This document shows, one piece after another, positions 22,611 through 34,416 of a stretch of 64,000 nucleotides of DNA. Where the stretch lies: contig JNEN01001212.1 in NCBI GenBank assembly GCA_000697355.1, positions 372,001 to 436,000 on the forward strand, written 5' to 3'. Position 1 is the stretch's first letter; each line of letters opens with the position of its first letter. Both the position numbers and the translations under genes were made by a program. The notes below the pieces were generated by a model. The model was not told the DNA's origin. It saw nothing but the letters and a program-made list of their open reading frames with translations, and did no database searches. Source of the DNA: Syncephalastrum monosporum B8922 (lineage: Eukaryota > Mucoromycota > Mucoromycetes > Mucorales > Syncephalastraceae).

Positions 22611-22898
22611 TTACGCACCCGTGTTGGTAGGATCAACGGTGTGAGCACGGCCATTGGGGGTCTTGTTCGTCTTGTGAATATCTGTAGCGTCCTTGAAGGA
22701 ACCTACATGGTCGGGTGAATGCGTTGTGCGCATTGGGTCCTGGAGATACACCCGCAATGGGCCCCTGTTTTGGTTATTTGCTTCAGCAGAAGAAGCAATG
22801 GGATGAGCCTGACCTGGAGCACCTTGCTGCACGGTTGGAGGAGCGCAGTGGACGCGCGACGACTTGACTGAGGGAGACGACTTGAAGGAGCAGGGCAT
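22611..22898 (-). CDS. Small hypothetical protein
   Basis: A single open frame of about 95 residues begins MPCSFKSSPSVKSSRVH and ends HTVDPTNTGA. It is polar and Ser/Thr/Pro/Asn-rich, with no signal peptide or membrane span. Its promoter side has CTTATA about 85 bases upstream on the coding strand. Convergence with the preceding gene is tight (stops 60 bp apart). No function is suggested. Confidence 0.5.
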   Translation of the reverse strand: MPCSFKSSPSVKSSRVHCAPPTVQQGAPGQAHPIASSAEANNQNRGPLRVYLQDPMRTTHSPDHVGSFKDATDIHKTNKTPNGRAHTVDPTNTGA

Positions 22899-23542
22899 TT
22901 TCTGGTGCTTTTTTTTCTTGCTTGAGGATAATCGGATCGAGGTGAAAGAAGCAATTGGATGCAACAGAAGGAGAGAGACCTCTCTTATAGCCGAATTGGA
23001 TTCCCTAGTTAGGATCGCAGTTCAGATCAATTCAGTCAGTCATAGTTTCAGTCAGTCAGGAGCAACACAGCAGTCCGAGAATCGGGTGCACCGCAGTGGT
23101 TCATCGTCATCTCAGCTCGGCCGAATAAAAAAAATTTGCTCGATTGGGATCGTATCGTACTACTTTGCTCGGATACAAAAAGTGATGACCAAGAAGAAGG
23201 TGTATACGACATGTTGACTTGCTTAACCCAAGAAGTCGGGTCTATTCAAATTGCTAGGTGCGCCTTTCGGTTTAGTGGTTGCGCTCTCACTATTTTTTCT
23301 TGCTCAGCCTGGCTCACACGCGCTCCTTTTAGTAAAATAGAGATAGGCGATTGCGACACAAAGGGGACAAAAGAGCCACCCTATTTAAAATATCGAAACG
23401 CACCTCTGTATATGGACTGTTCTATCTTTGCTGGTATGACGAGGCGATGGATATTATAATAAGAGGTTGGGCAATTACATACAGTGCAAAGAAATGGGGT
23501 ATGTACACAAATCTGGGAATATTTGGGATTGGGCGGGCGGGG

Positions 23543-24746
23543 TTACACAACGACACCAGGAGGGGGTGGGTGACGGCTCCAAATCGACCAGTGGCCCCAG
23601 GGTTGTTGCATGTACATTGGCCAGAAAGGACGTTCGCCAGGCTTGCCAAAGTAGTAGTCATGCTGAGAAATAATGACCTGAAAAAAAAAATCGAAAATCA
23701 GAGTCAGGTGGGAACATACATGAAAAAGACACTGATCCATCATCAATATAAGGAAATGCTACTTGCATGCCGACCGGTCATCTGGATGAGGACACCAACG
23801 AAGAAAGCAACAATCATCGAGCCCTGAATAATATGAGTCTCTCGGTTGGTCTGATATGTGTGCTCTATCCGTCATATCAGCATACATACAACACGCCAGA
23901 GGCGTTTGTTGTGTTACTCTCAATTTAAAAAACATTCGTTCGCTTACCGTGGTAGCGATTATTGTCGAGCGTGCTCGTGAAACAGTAGGTGAATCCAGTA
24001 TGGAAAAACACATCGAGGCCGAGCATGAGAATGTACGCGCCCGTCAGTGCAGCCGCCACCATATGGAAGAATGGATCCATCGCAGCCAGGACGAAGCCGA
24101 CCAAGACGAGCAAGACCAGCAGCACCGCTCGCCCCCAGTCGGATTGTATCGTTAGGCCGTCGCGCCAGCCAAGAACCCACAGACCAGCTGCCAAACCGCC
24201 CAGCCCGCCGAGAAGGATCATGTACAGGTGGAGCGTGCAAAACATAACGAGGCCGCCGAGAAGGCCGCACACGATAGGAACTACAAGGTACACGGTCTGT
24301 CGGTTTACGCCGTACGTGCCCTCGGGCTCAAAGTTAGCAATGAGGATCCAGCCCGTCAGTCCCGCCGCAACAAAGCCCACGAGGAATTGTGAGGTGGAAG
24401 CGACCATGGACCCATCGTAATAGCTCCGGCACCACAGTCCCAGAGTAACCAGAAGCAGCACAATTGCGCCCAAGACGCCTTGAATTGAGAGTTTGTAGCC
24501 GTCGTCTAATAAAAGTAAGGGTCCAGGGTCATATTGTCGTCAGCGTGCGCGCGTTTCAGCTATGGATGAGATACCTAGGACGATAGCCGAGTCAGGCAGG
24601 TAATAGACACCAGGTTCGGCGTGCGGAAGGCTTGGGTCGTACGATTGCGGCATGGGCGCGGCTGAAGCAAAACAGTTACTCACACTTCCTAGTGATGCAA
24701 AAACCACGCATGATGATGATAATAAGAAGAGTAGCTTCCTTGACAT
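23543..24746 (-). CDS. DUF4203/TMEM198-type polytopic membrane protein
   Basis: Exons 24575-24746, 23948-24505, 23767-23864 and 23543-23677 give about 320 residues. A signal peptide (MSRKLLFLLSSSCVVFASL) is followed by about seven hydrophobic segments rich in Gly (CGLLGGLVMFCTLHLYMILL, GGLGGLAAGLWVLGW). This matches the DUF4203 family that includes TMEM198. A final membrane segment (SMIVAFFVGVLIQMTG) and a Pro/Trp-rich tail follow (PFWPMYMQQPWGHW). The molecular function of the family in fungi is not established. The last intron must use GC (CAT|GCAAGT) to keep frame. The acceptor of the third exon (GATAG|AG) was chosen because it keeps the membrane segment in frame; an alternative acceptor nearby would shorten it. 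Confidence 0.8.
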
Positions 24747-25310
24747 GAATAGACAATATATATTATGTACGTAGGTATAGAAAGATGATAGTGAGAGAAA
24801 AGAAACAAGAAAGGAAAAATAGATGAGACGTCTTTAGTTTTGGGTTTGTTTATGAATGAATGGCAAAGAACTAAACTGGCGCTTAGCCTGCTTGTGAGCT
24901 TAAGCGACAAGTGAATTTTCATACGTATGGTGTAAACAAATGACAGGTGCATGCCACCCGCTTCTCTTTTATTAAGTGCCAAGCCGAGCTAGTTTATACT
25001 TCGTATTTTTTATTATTTATGTCCTTGTGTTCCCCGGCTTCCTTGCGCATTTTCACAAGTGTCGATGCTTACCATGCTGCATCCCACATGCTTTTTCGTT
25101 TCAAGCACAACTTCCCCTCTCTCTTATCTCGTGTCAAAATGGTCGGTACATACAAAGACAAGGAAGCCTCTTTAGAGTGGTGTGTGTTCATTAGCATCCA
25201 AAACGAGAAAAAAAAAAGTAACAGTATAAATCGACCCTTTTGTCATGCGAAAAATGTGAGAAAAAAGAAATAGCGAAGAAAAAAGAAGAAATATTTCTCC
25301 AGGTATGTGT

Positions 25311-27191
25311 TCAGGCTACAGATGTCTCTTGCTTTACAGGCTCGTCGACGTCCTTGACTGCGGCCGTTGCGTCCTCCATAGGCTCATCCTTGATCCATGC
25401 CTCATTACTTTGGTCTGCCTTGATATCCCCGTTGGGCGTATTTCCGGATGCCAGACCTGCCTCGTCCTTTTCTTGCGTATTTGGTGACTCTTCGGGTGGC
25501 GTCACGTCCTTTGCCTCGTTATTACGACCATTGCCTTGTTGTTGCCGCTGCTGCTGCTGCCGCTGCTGTTGCTGTTGATGGTGTGGCTTTCCGCTGTTAT
25601 TTCCAAATTGGGTTTTCCACGAATCCCACAACCGTTGACAGCGATCGTGAAGTTTGTATGTGTCATTCTCGAAGGGATAGTCCACGGCCGATTTCACAAC
25701 CCGGAACACCTTGGTTTCCTGCAAAACGTGATCAATGCGTTGCCCACATTTTTTTCCCAGTGTTATTCTCTTACCTTGAGCAATGCTTGGGTAAACGTAT
25801 GATTTTCAACCTTGGTCAACAGGTCAGAGATCAGAGGATAGTCTGACTCGGGAATATCGCCCTGTATGAAGGTACATCGTGTTTAATTCTTGTCCTCCAC
25901 GATAGGTGCGCACATACGCACACACACACATATATATATATGAATATATATACGAGCGCCACGCTCCCTCTCGCAATGCCATGACTTACAGGTTTCTTAT
26001 CGTACACGAGTTTTTGGATCTTATGTCTCAAGAAGTAGATTTCCTTGACCTCCTTTTGCTGCTCTGGCGTCTTGCCATTCATCAACTCCTGGAGCTTGTG
26101 GCTTTCCTTCTTCTTTTCGGCAGGCGAAGGGTCAATCTTGCGCTGAAAGGTGGAAAAAGCCTTATCAATCCGAGTTCCACTCACAAAAGCACACAACTTA
26201 CCCGCTTTTGTTCCTGAGCCTGCTCCTGCTCTTCCTCACCCTCCTCTTCATGCTTGCGGCTCTTTCGTCTGTTGGTCTTGGGTGAAGGTGGTTTCGGTGG
26301 TGCTGCCTTCTTGCCATTGACTTTGGGTTTTGCGGTTTCCTTCTTTGCGGGCTGTGCGCGCTTCTTTGGCTTGACCTCCTCTACCTCCTCTTCCTCGTCC
26401 TCTTCGTCCTCCTCGCTTGAATCTTCCTGTTCCTCCTCCTCCAGTTTGGCGAGCAGGCTGGGGTCCAGCGCTTGGCGGACAGCGTTCTCGACGTCTCGCT
26501 TATATTTCTTTGCTTTGAGGTCCTTTTCGACTTGTTCACGAACGAAGGGACGGATATGATCTGGACCAAAGAAGCCACTATGGAAGAAAGAGAGAAAAAA
26601 AAAGATAAAAGTTATTGATCTGTATACCTTTCACTTTCATTGTGTATGCTTACTAGTCTCTGGAGCCATAGAAAAAGACGGTGGCGAGGTTCGGTTTCTT
26701 GGGTCTGTCCTTCCGGACTCTTTCTGGTATTTCCTTCTCCTCCATGACCTGAGCATCCATAGATACAATAGTAAGAAGTGAGTCAGTGAATAGGCCATGC
26801 GCGCTTCAAGGGTGTCCTCCATCGTCCATTGCCATCCTCGGTTTGCCTCAGAGCCCTTCCCTCCTTCACCATGGACAGAATCAAACCGAGCTGCATAAGG
26901 GCACGATTCCATAGGCTGGAGTGCGTGTGTTTGGCAGCGAGGATGAGAAGAGGAGGGGAGAAAAAAGAGAGAAGAAAAAGGGTGGCGAATCACGGTGTGA
27001 AACTGCTGTGCTGTGTGAATGGAGACGAGGGCGGCGAGGAGGAGGAGGAGGAGGAGGAGGAGGAGGAGCAGGGCCAGACAAGGGCAAGGCGCAAGAGACA
27101 TGAAAAAGATACGTACCCGTGCAGGCCACCAGGGGAAGCCTTTGAGTTTAGCAAACACAGTCGTGCCAGGCGTGGGCGGGAAATCGCTCAT
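25311..27191 (-). CDS. PWWP-domain chromatin reader with LEDGF-like C-terminal domain
   Basis: Exons 27117-27191, 26654-26748, 26202-26577, 25990-26142, 25775-25861 and 25311-25718 give about 397 residues. The N-terminus is a PWWP domain (TVFAKLKGFPWWPAR, ATVFFYGSRDYGFFGPDHIRPF), which binds methylated histone H3K36 nucleosomes in relatives. A Lys/Glu-rich linker with nuclear-localisation-like clusters follows. A helical domain then resembles the LEDGF integrase-binding/TFIIS-N fold (LISDLLTKVENHTFTQALLK, ETKVFRVVKSAVDYPF, ARLWDSW-like QRLWDSWKTQF). A Gln-rich segment (QQQQQRQQQQRQQQ) and acidic tail end the protein. This is the HDGF/LEDGF architecture. Intron 1 contains a long GGA/TCC triplet repeat. 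Confidence 0.85.
27034..27068. repeat. (GGA)n triplet repeat in PWWP-gene intron 1
   Basis: About 35 bases of GGA repeat lie inside the first intron, on the strand opposite to the gene. They create a false poly-proline or poly-glutamate open frame. Confidence 0.9.
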
Positions 27192-28226
27192 GGGGGTGCA
27201 ATGAAGGTGGATTGGACACCGTGGGGAGGGGGAGAAAGAAGAAAGAAAAACGGCCCACTGGCACACACCCGCTTCAAGCATCCGCATCAACAGAATCGGA
27301 CTGTGAAAATTTTGTCAGCGCGGGTTTGGGTTCGCCGCATGGCATACATTGTGTTTTATTATCATCCTCTACATCATCCTTATCCCAGGTTTCTGGTATC
27401 AGTGAAAAATGAAAACGAGACAATCCTGCTCTGCTCTTCTTCTTGCTGTTCTCTGCATGGCACGAGGCGGATCACTACTGAAAGGCTATGCAACCAAAGG
27501 GTGGAGAAGGAAAAAAAAAAGTTCACATCCTTGTGGCTTCCACCAGCGCAATGTAGAATTCAACCCAGCCCTTCACTTCTGTCTCCTTCACAAATGCAGC
27601 TTTTATTAGGTAGGGCAGGGCGATTCATTTTTATCACTCAATTGTTCAGCAGAGTCAGACCTTTGCTTGCTTATCATTTCTGTTCCGGATACGTAGGCCT
27701 GCCGTGATAAACGGATAATATCACACAAGATCCGTCGTTACCGCCGCCGTCTCTCTTACCATAGCCCTGTCGCAGCGTACTGTACCGTGCTGTCAAGGAG
27801 ACCAGACTCTCGGTAGGATACAGTCTCATGGTACTTTTTTCATGCATACCACCTCTTTGTCTCAAGTGTCTCGCTCTTTTTCCGTCGTGCTTTTGGTTCG
27901 CCGCTAGGGAAACTCTGCCCTTGTGCCCGGTAGAGAAAAACGGCGTATCAATTTCAAATAAGCATGCAGTGCATTAATAGACAAAAAGAAGATGACGAGG
28001 TGCAAAGCATGAAAGTTGGCAACAAACGTGAATCCAAAAGAGAAAGGAGTGATTTTTGTGAAGCCCATGTCATAGTTTGGATATGACGCGCTTTCGTTTT
28101 GCGCGAAGGATGTCGAATCTTCAAGAACTTCCAAGCTCAGCAGCACTCAGCAAACTGTGAAAATTTTGAAAAAGTGTCAGTTTAAGCCTCCTTTGTTTTT
28201 TTACAGCTAAACTCATCCATACAAAA
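27192..28226. other. Divergent intergenic region (PWWP gene / SSE1)
   Basis: No gene is supported. A minus-strand frame at about 27904-28146 is hydrophobic and open but lacks other evidence. Stretches at 28130-28226 precede the SSE1 ATG and are likely its promoter and 5' UTR. No heat-shock element (repeated nGAAn) was identified with confidence by eye. Confidence 0.55.
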
Positions 28227-30824
28227 ATGTCTGTCGTGGTACGTATAGTCAGCATGGACCCATCTTCCAACGCGCTCATCGTCCTCGGCGGGTGGTCATG
28301 TGTAGGGTTTTGATTTGGGCAATCTCCAGTCCGTTATTTCGGTTGCGCGTAACAGAGGCATTGATGTTATTACCAACGAGGTATGCGAATCCCGTCCCGG
28401 GTCCCTCCGCGCGCGATCCCCGTTTCTCTAACCTGACTTTGTATATGTGCATATCTTGTATCTAGGTCTCGAACCGTGCCACGCCGTAAGTCGATTATAT
28501 ACAGCAGGACGCGATAAGCAGAACCCGGTGTGCTAAACAGATCCCAAATAGTTCGCTCGTCTCGTTCGGTCTGAAGCAGCGCTTCCTCGGTGAGTCTGCC
28601 AAGACTCAGGAAGTCAGCAACTTCAAGAACACGGTTGGCAACATGAAGCGTTACGCCGGTCGCACCTACAACGACCCCGAGATCAAGGATTTCGAGCAGC
28701 ACCTGACCAACGTCCAGCTCGCTGACGTCGATGGCCAGGCCGGTGTCAAGGTAAATCAAAATTATGAGAAATTGGGGGAAAAAGAGAAACAGGGGAATTC
28801 TGACAACGCGGATGCAACCCTAGGTCAACTACCTCGGCGAGGAGCACACCTTCTCCAACATCCAGCTCATTGCCATGTACCTTGGTAAGCTGAAGGACAC
28901 GACCCAGCAGGAGCTCCAGATCCCTGTCTCGGACTGCGTCATCACCGTCCCCGGTTGGTTCACCGAGTGCCAGCGCCGCGCCGTGCTGCAGGCCTCCGAG
29001 ATCGCCGGTCTCAACTGCCTCCGTCTCGTTAACGACCTGACCGCGGCTGCTCTCGGCTACGGTATCACCAAGCTTGATCTGCCCGAGGACAAGCCCCGCA
29101 ACGTCGTCTTTGTCGATGTCGGCCACTCCGACTACTCCGTCGCCGTCACCTCCTTCGTTAAGGGCCAGCTCACCGTCCGCGGTGCCGCCTACGACCTCCA
29201 CTTTGGTGGCCGTGACTTTGACCAGGTCATCATGGACCACCTCGCTGAGGAGTTCAAGGAGAAGTTCAAGATCGACGTGAGCACCAACAAGAAGGCTCAG
29301 CTCCGTCTCCGCGTCGCCGCCGAGAAGTGCAAGAAGATCTTGTCCGCCAACCCCCAGGCCCCCGTCAACATTGAGTCCATCATGGATGACAAGGATGTCC
29401 ACACCATCGTCAACCGCACCGACTTTGAAGAGTGGGCCGCTCCCCTCTTTGACCGCACCGCCGATGTGATCCACAAGGCCCTCAAGAAGGCCGGTCTCAC
29501 CGCCGAAGATGTGGATGCCATCGAGCTTGTCGGTGGTACCTCGCGTATCCCTGCCATCAAGACCACTTTCACCAAGGTCTTGAACAAGGAGATCTCGACC
29601 ACCCTCAACCAGGATGAGGCCATCTCGCGTGGTGCTGCTCTGCAATGCGCCATGCTCTCGCCCGTCTTCAAGGTCCGTGACTTCCGCGTCAACGACATCT
29701 GCAGCTACCCCATCAAGCTCCAGTGGGCCCCTACTCCCGAGGAGGAGGAGACCGAGATCGTCGTCTTTGACGAGAAGAACGCCATTCCCTCCACCAAGAT
29801 CCTGACCTTCGTCCGCTCCGAGCCCTTCACTCTCGAGGCTGTCTACGCCACCCCCGAGGAGCTCCCCAGCGGTATCAACCCCTGGATCGGCCAGTACAAC
29901 ATCAAGAACGTCGCGCCCGAGAACGGCAAGCCCGTCGAGATCAAGGTCAAGGTCAGACTCAACATCCACGGCATCCTGTCCGTCGAGTCGGCCTACACCG
30001 TCGAGGAGAAGGAGTTTGAGGAGGAGGTCACCAACAAGGACGGTGAGAAGGAGACCAAGAAGGTCAAGAAGATCGTCAAGAAGGCCGATCTGCCCGTCGT
30101 CTCTGGCACCACCGCTCTTAGCAAGGAACTCCTCAACAAGTACTGCGAGCTGGAGAGCCAGATGGCCTCCAACGACAAGCTCATCCTCGCCACCGAGGCT
30201 GCCAAGAACTCTCTTGAGGAGTACGGCTACGAGATGCGCGACCGCATCGAGGGTGCCTATGGCGAATACATCGACCCCTCCATCAAGGACAAGTTCTTGT
30301 CGGACCTGAACGCCGTTGTGGATTGGATCTACGAGGAGGGTGATGACCAGCCCAAGTCGGTCTACGTCGAGAAGCTCGATGCGCTCAAGAAGGTCGGTGC
30401 TCCCGTGGTCGAGCGCTACCGCGAGGCCGAGGAGCGTCCCCGTGCCGAGCGCGCTCTCCGCGCCACCCTCCAGCGTCTGCAGGAGGAGGCCATGAGCTCG
30501 GACGACAAGTACGCCCACATTCCGGCTGCCGAGAAGCAGGACATCGTCGCCCGCCTCGACCGTGCCCGCCGCTGGCTCGATGATCAGCTCGCCAAGCAGG
30601 AGAAGGTCCCCAAGTTCGACACGCCCGTCGTCTTGTCCCGCGACATTGCTGCCGAGGAGAACGCTGTCATTGCCTTTGCCACGCCCATCCTCAACAAGCC
30701 CAAGCCGCAGCCCAAGCCTGAGGAGCCCAAGTCTGAGGACGCATCGGCTGATACCCCGATGTCGGAGGGTGACAAGAAGGCCGATGAGCCTGAGGCCAAG
30801 AAGGACGACATGGATATCGACTAA
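28227..30824 (+). CDS. SSE1: Hsp110-family chaperone / Hsp70 nucleotide exchange factor SSE1
   Basis: Exons 28227-28238 (12 nt), 28306-28380, 28466-28485 (20 nt), 28552-28750 and 28824-30824 join in frame. The N-terminal ATPase domain shows GFDLGNLQSVISVARN, NRATPSLVSFGLKQRFLG, FVDVGHSDYSV, LHFGGRDFD and ELVGGTSRIPAIK. An Hsp110-type substrate-binding domain follows, with an extended acidic insertion (EEKEFEEEVTNKDGEKETKK), ending in an acidic tail with MDID. This protein exchanges nucleotide on Hsp70 and holds unfolded proteins. Exons are strongly biased to C/G at third positions, unlike the 5' flank, consistent with high expression. The first three exons are very short, and intron positions lie at the extreme 5' end only. 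Confidence 0.95.
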
Positions 30825-32005
30825 TTAGAAGAACAAGGAGATGATTACAAAACAAGAAGGAATGTTGATAGAAACCCCCCCCCCCTCACTGACCCCAAAC
30901 CATCACAAACAATCTCACACACGCACTTTTAGTCGCTTAAATCACACACCGCTCCGCATATAAGCATTCTTTTTTTTTCTTTCGCAATAAGAAAATAGTC
31001 TCTTTTTTTGATTTATTGGCGTTCTTCTATTTGGCTTTCACATTTCACCTCTCAAAGCGCAATTTAGTGTTGAGTTAAAAGGTCTCTTCGTTCCACCTCA
31101 CAACTATAGACCGCATGTTGCAAAGGTTTTGGCTGTGATATACACATACTAAACAATGGCACAACGACCGCCTGTATTCAACCAGCCATTGGAGAGCTTT
31201 GGGGTCTTGCTGGCTACCACCCACTTTGAAGAAAGTAATACTGAATGACTGCGCGGTGTCAACAGCTTAAAGCCATGCCCTACCGAAAGAATCGCACGGT
31301 GACAAGGAACGCGAAGAACGCGAAAGAACACACGCATATACACACACACGCACACAAACACACGCACCATGGATCCGTGTTGCTTTATCAAGTCTGCGCG
31401 TGACCCAAAATAACCAATGCATACAGTGTCGAGAGCCATAGCATTATATCAGTTGACGCCAACTACGCAACTACGTCTGTCGCATACATGTCGCGTAAAG
31501 CAAGGAAGAAAACGGAGGTGACTTTTGTTCACAGCGTACGAGTAGCGCACCTTGCCTTGGATAATAAAAAAGCCAACGATTGAGCTCCAAACAAGCGACA
31601 GTGCAACTTCACTGGAGCTGACGATGCCGTACTTTTGTCTGCAGCTGTGTCCTCTGTATCGTTTGAAAAGCACAACGACGGATCGCGGCGTCCGACACAT
31701 TTCGCTGCCCAAAGGTCCTCCAACACATGCATGACCCACGTACACCGTAAACGTTGTTGTTGTCAAACGACACGACACAATGATTTATTGCTAGGTAGGC
31801 GGCTATGGACGTGACAACCATTACTAAGGCAGCAGAGTACAGCAGACAGCGGAATACAATAGGATACAGTAGTATACAGTAGCATACAGTATGTACAATA
31901 GCACTAGTAGTCTAATAGCGTGTGATGACCTCCTGGCGTTACTCAGGGATCGCCTCGCGAAGGCGGGTCATCGTCGATCCCCTGGTCTAACTTGTATCCC
32001 GCAAT

Positions 32006-32296
32006 TTACCGAATGGCGGACGATTTGCAGTTCTTGCCGTTAAACACGGCCCACGCTGAAACCGCAAGAAAGCCGTGGAATGCTATATGTCGTCCGAAGA
32101 CGTTGGTTCGCTTGCTTCTTGATACACCGTGGATGAACCCATACACCCCTCCAGCAAAAGGGCAAGTCTGAGTGATTAGGCTGGTCAGATATTTGACACC
32201 AGGCGTTCCGGCTACTTCCCGCGCAGGCTCCGGGGGGACGCTTGCAGACAAGTCCACAAACGATTTTGAGAAACTCCCCTCAAATATCGACTCCAT
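32006..32296 (-). CDS. Possible small membrane-associated protein (hypothetical)
   Basis: An open frame of about 96 residues begins MESIFEGSFSKSF and includes LTSLITQTCPFAGGVYGF and HIAFHGFLAVSAWAVF, two moderately hydrophobic Gly-containing segments, followed by GKNCKSSAIR and a stop. If the last codons are spliced out at CG|GTAAAT and an acceptor at about 31980 is used, the C-terminus would become GSTMTRLREAIPE. It looks more protein-like than its surroundings, but no family is recognised. It could be a small mitochondrial protein. Confidence 0.35.
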   Translation of the reverse strand: MESIFEGSFSKSFVDLSASVPPEPAREVAGTPGVKYLTSLITQTCPFAGGVYGFIHGVSRSKRTNVFGRHIAFHGFLAVSAWAVFNGKNCKSSAIR

Positions 32297-32404
32297 TCCC
32301 AACCTTCTTCATTCCCACCCTTGAATAGAATCAAGCAAAAAGATAAAGGTAAGGAAAAAAAAGAAAAGAAAAGAAAAAGAAAACTGCTGCGCATTTTTAC
32401 GCAA

Positions 32405-32444
32405 TTTTACGCGATTTGCGCGATTTGCGCGATTTGCTCGATTT
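32405..32444. repeat. Imperfect tandem repeat of GCGATTT unit
   Basis: A short array of 8-9 base units based on GCGATTTGC (with variants) sits upstream of the small frame on the minus strand. It is flanked by A-rich sequence. Confidence 0.75.
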
Positions 32445-34416
32445 GGCATGATATCGTTTCAGGTGCCGCTCAATGCAAACAGAAATAACAATAAATATGA
32501 AAGGCGTTCCTTTATGTTTTATGAGCATGTGGGCCATACTAAATACACATTTGATTTTTGAGAACCATTCGCGTTATTAAATACGTGTGTACAGGCACCA
32601 GCATATGTGAATAAACAAAACATGTTTGTGCAGAATATTTGTTTAAAGGCATAAAGGGAGGAAGGCCATATAATAGAGAGGTCTAGCTCGTTCGTTCATG
32701 AGCTGGTTCATTTTTTTCTCTTTGGCATGCATTGACATCCTTACTGCTTATCAGATCTGCGATCAACCTGCGGACGGTACTTCCAAAGGCACATCCTCAT
32801 TTACTTTATAGCAATGTGTTGGTACTGTCTTTTGGTAAAGTTGGCGGCTTTGTGCCCTAACCACCCACCGCCACCTTAGTGCGCAACTGCAGATGTGTTC
32901 ATTGTATACCTTCGCTAGTTCACTGGCCTGACCGTCCCAAATTTATGCAGGCGGGCCTGCAAGAAATGGTCATCTGCCCGTGGTCCAGCCCTCAGGACTG
33001 CCATGCGCTCCAACTGGCTGTGAAGAAAGCAGGACTCCTATAGTAAGTTGAAGTCGACTGTAAGTATCTATCATGGTAATATGGCTGTAGCTGCATATCA
33101 CACACCGAGAATGGCATCTCGAGAAAAATAAAGCTCTGCATGTGGCCAGACGGTTTTGAGAATGGATGTGCACCGATATGTTTGCGACAGTGGCTGTTGG
33201 CTTAGATGAAGCTGGTTACATCTTCTTGTTATCTTTGCCTTCCTGCTAACGTCTTGCCTCCGTCAGTATGACGTTCACAATGTTATGCACTGTCAGGATG
33301 GTCACCTGAGGCGGAGTGATTGGTAGGATCAACCCAAACGAAGCGGAGCGCTACTTTACCAAGGAAGCAAAAGTGAAGACAGTACACTTTTCACCAAAGA
33401 TGGTATTTTTAAAAGTGGGCACATCGATTTCAGGAGACCAAAACGATCGACGGGAATACAGGGTGTATCGGACTGTTCCACATACCTTATGGTGGTATAC
33501 TCAATAGTCTTGAGGCTTTGGTCGCAAATCAATGTCTGACCCAGACGGTCAATATGCCTTTGGCAAAAGTCATCACATAATCAAACAGGAAAATAATGAA
33601 CAAAGAAATGACATCAGAACATTTATCTGAGCTTATGGTGAAGAGATCGACGTGTCGCACAAATCATACTGTTCGACTTGTGCGCTTCGCTGTGCAGACA
33701 GGGGGATCATACCTTCAAATGCACATCAAGTTGGAAATAAGCTGGCAGATTTGCTGTCCCAAGAACTAGCGTAGAGGATCAGTTCGACGGCATAGCTTGA
33801 GGATTTTCGCACCTCGCTTGTAGTTTTATTCTTCAATGCAATACGCAGTGTTTACAGACTGTATCAGATTCATTCAAGTACTCGAATGTATATCCGCTAA
33901 GTCTCAGATCTGTGTCAGGGACTGTTTCGCCCTATGCGGTGGCTGCCGAGTTGCCTGGGGCGCTGATTCGAGTATTGCTTGCTAGCAAAGGGCTTCACAC
34001 TTAGGATAGATAATCTTCATGTTCTTGTTATTGACTCGGCAGTAGAACATGTATAGAAGTTGCTCTTTTTTTAAGCGCAAACATATCGAATAAAGAAGCG
34101 GTTGGACGCCTGCAAAACGGTGCGGCAAGTCGAGAAGGACGCGTCGTTATTTAAACGCCTCCCACAAAGGTGATATTTGAGCACCGCCCGACTATCGAAA
34201 ATATATATAAAAGCATCCAATCCATTTATGTAATTGCCCTTGTCGGGGGTTGAATGACATCCACTATGTCGCGGGTAATTGGGTGATGCTGCCCTGGGCT
34301 CGACCCTCTCCTTGGCCCTTTTTTTTCACTTCTCTTTTTTCTTTTTACTACTTTTTGAACCTTTTTCATCTTTTCTACTTCAAGCGAAAAAAGGGGAACT
34401 TCTCTATCTATCTCGT

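Larger units (their letters stand above)
30825..34416. other. Long gene-poor region
   Basis: Apart from one possible small protein on the minus strand (32006-32296, listed separately), nothing convincing is seen in 3.6 kb. It includes short tandem repeats near 31858-31895 (TACAGTA units) and 32405-32444. The last 80 bases before 34417 are T-rich and likely 5' UTR of the next gene. Confidence 0.6.

Noticed and set aside
26829..27707. 292-residue plus-strand frame over the PWWP gene start
   Set aside because: It is driven by a GGA repeat and runs across intron and promoter sequence, with no domain.
27904..28146. 80-residue hydrophobic minus-strand frame
   Set aside because: It is alone in the SSE1 promoter side, with no homology signal or splice context.
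28746..30518. 590-residue open frame opposite SSE1
   Set aside because: It is rich in Leu/Val/Asp/Gly because it mirrors the G/C-biased third positions of SSE1. SSE1 is certain on the other strand.
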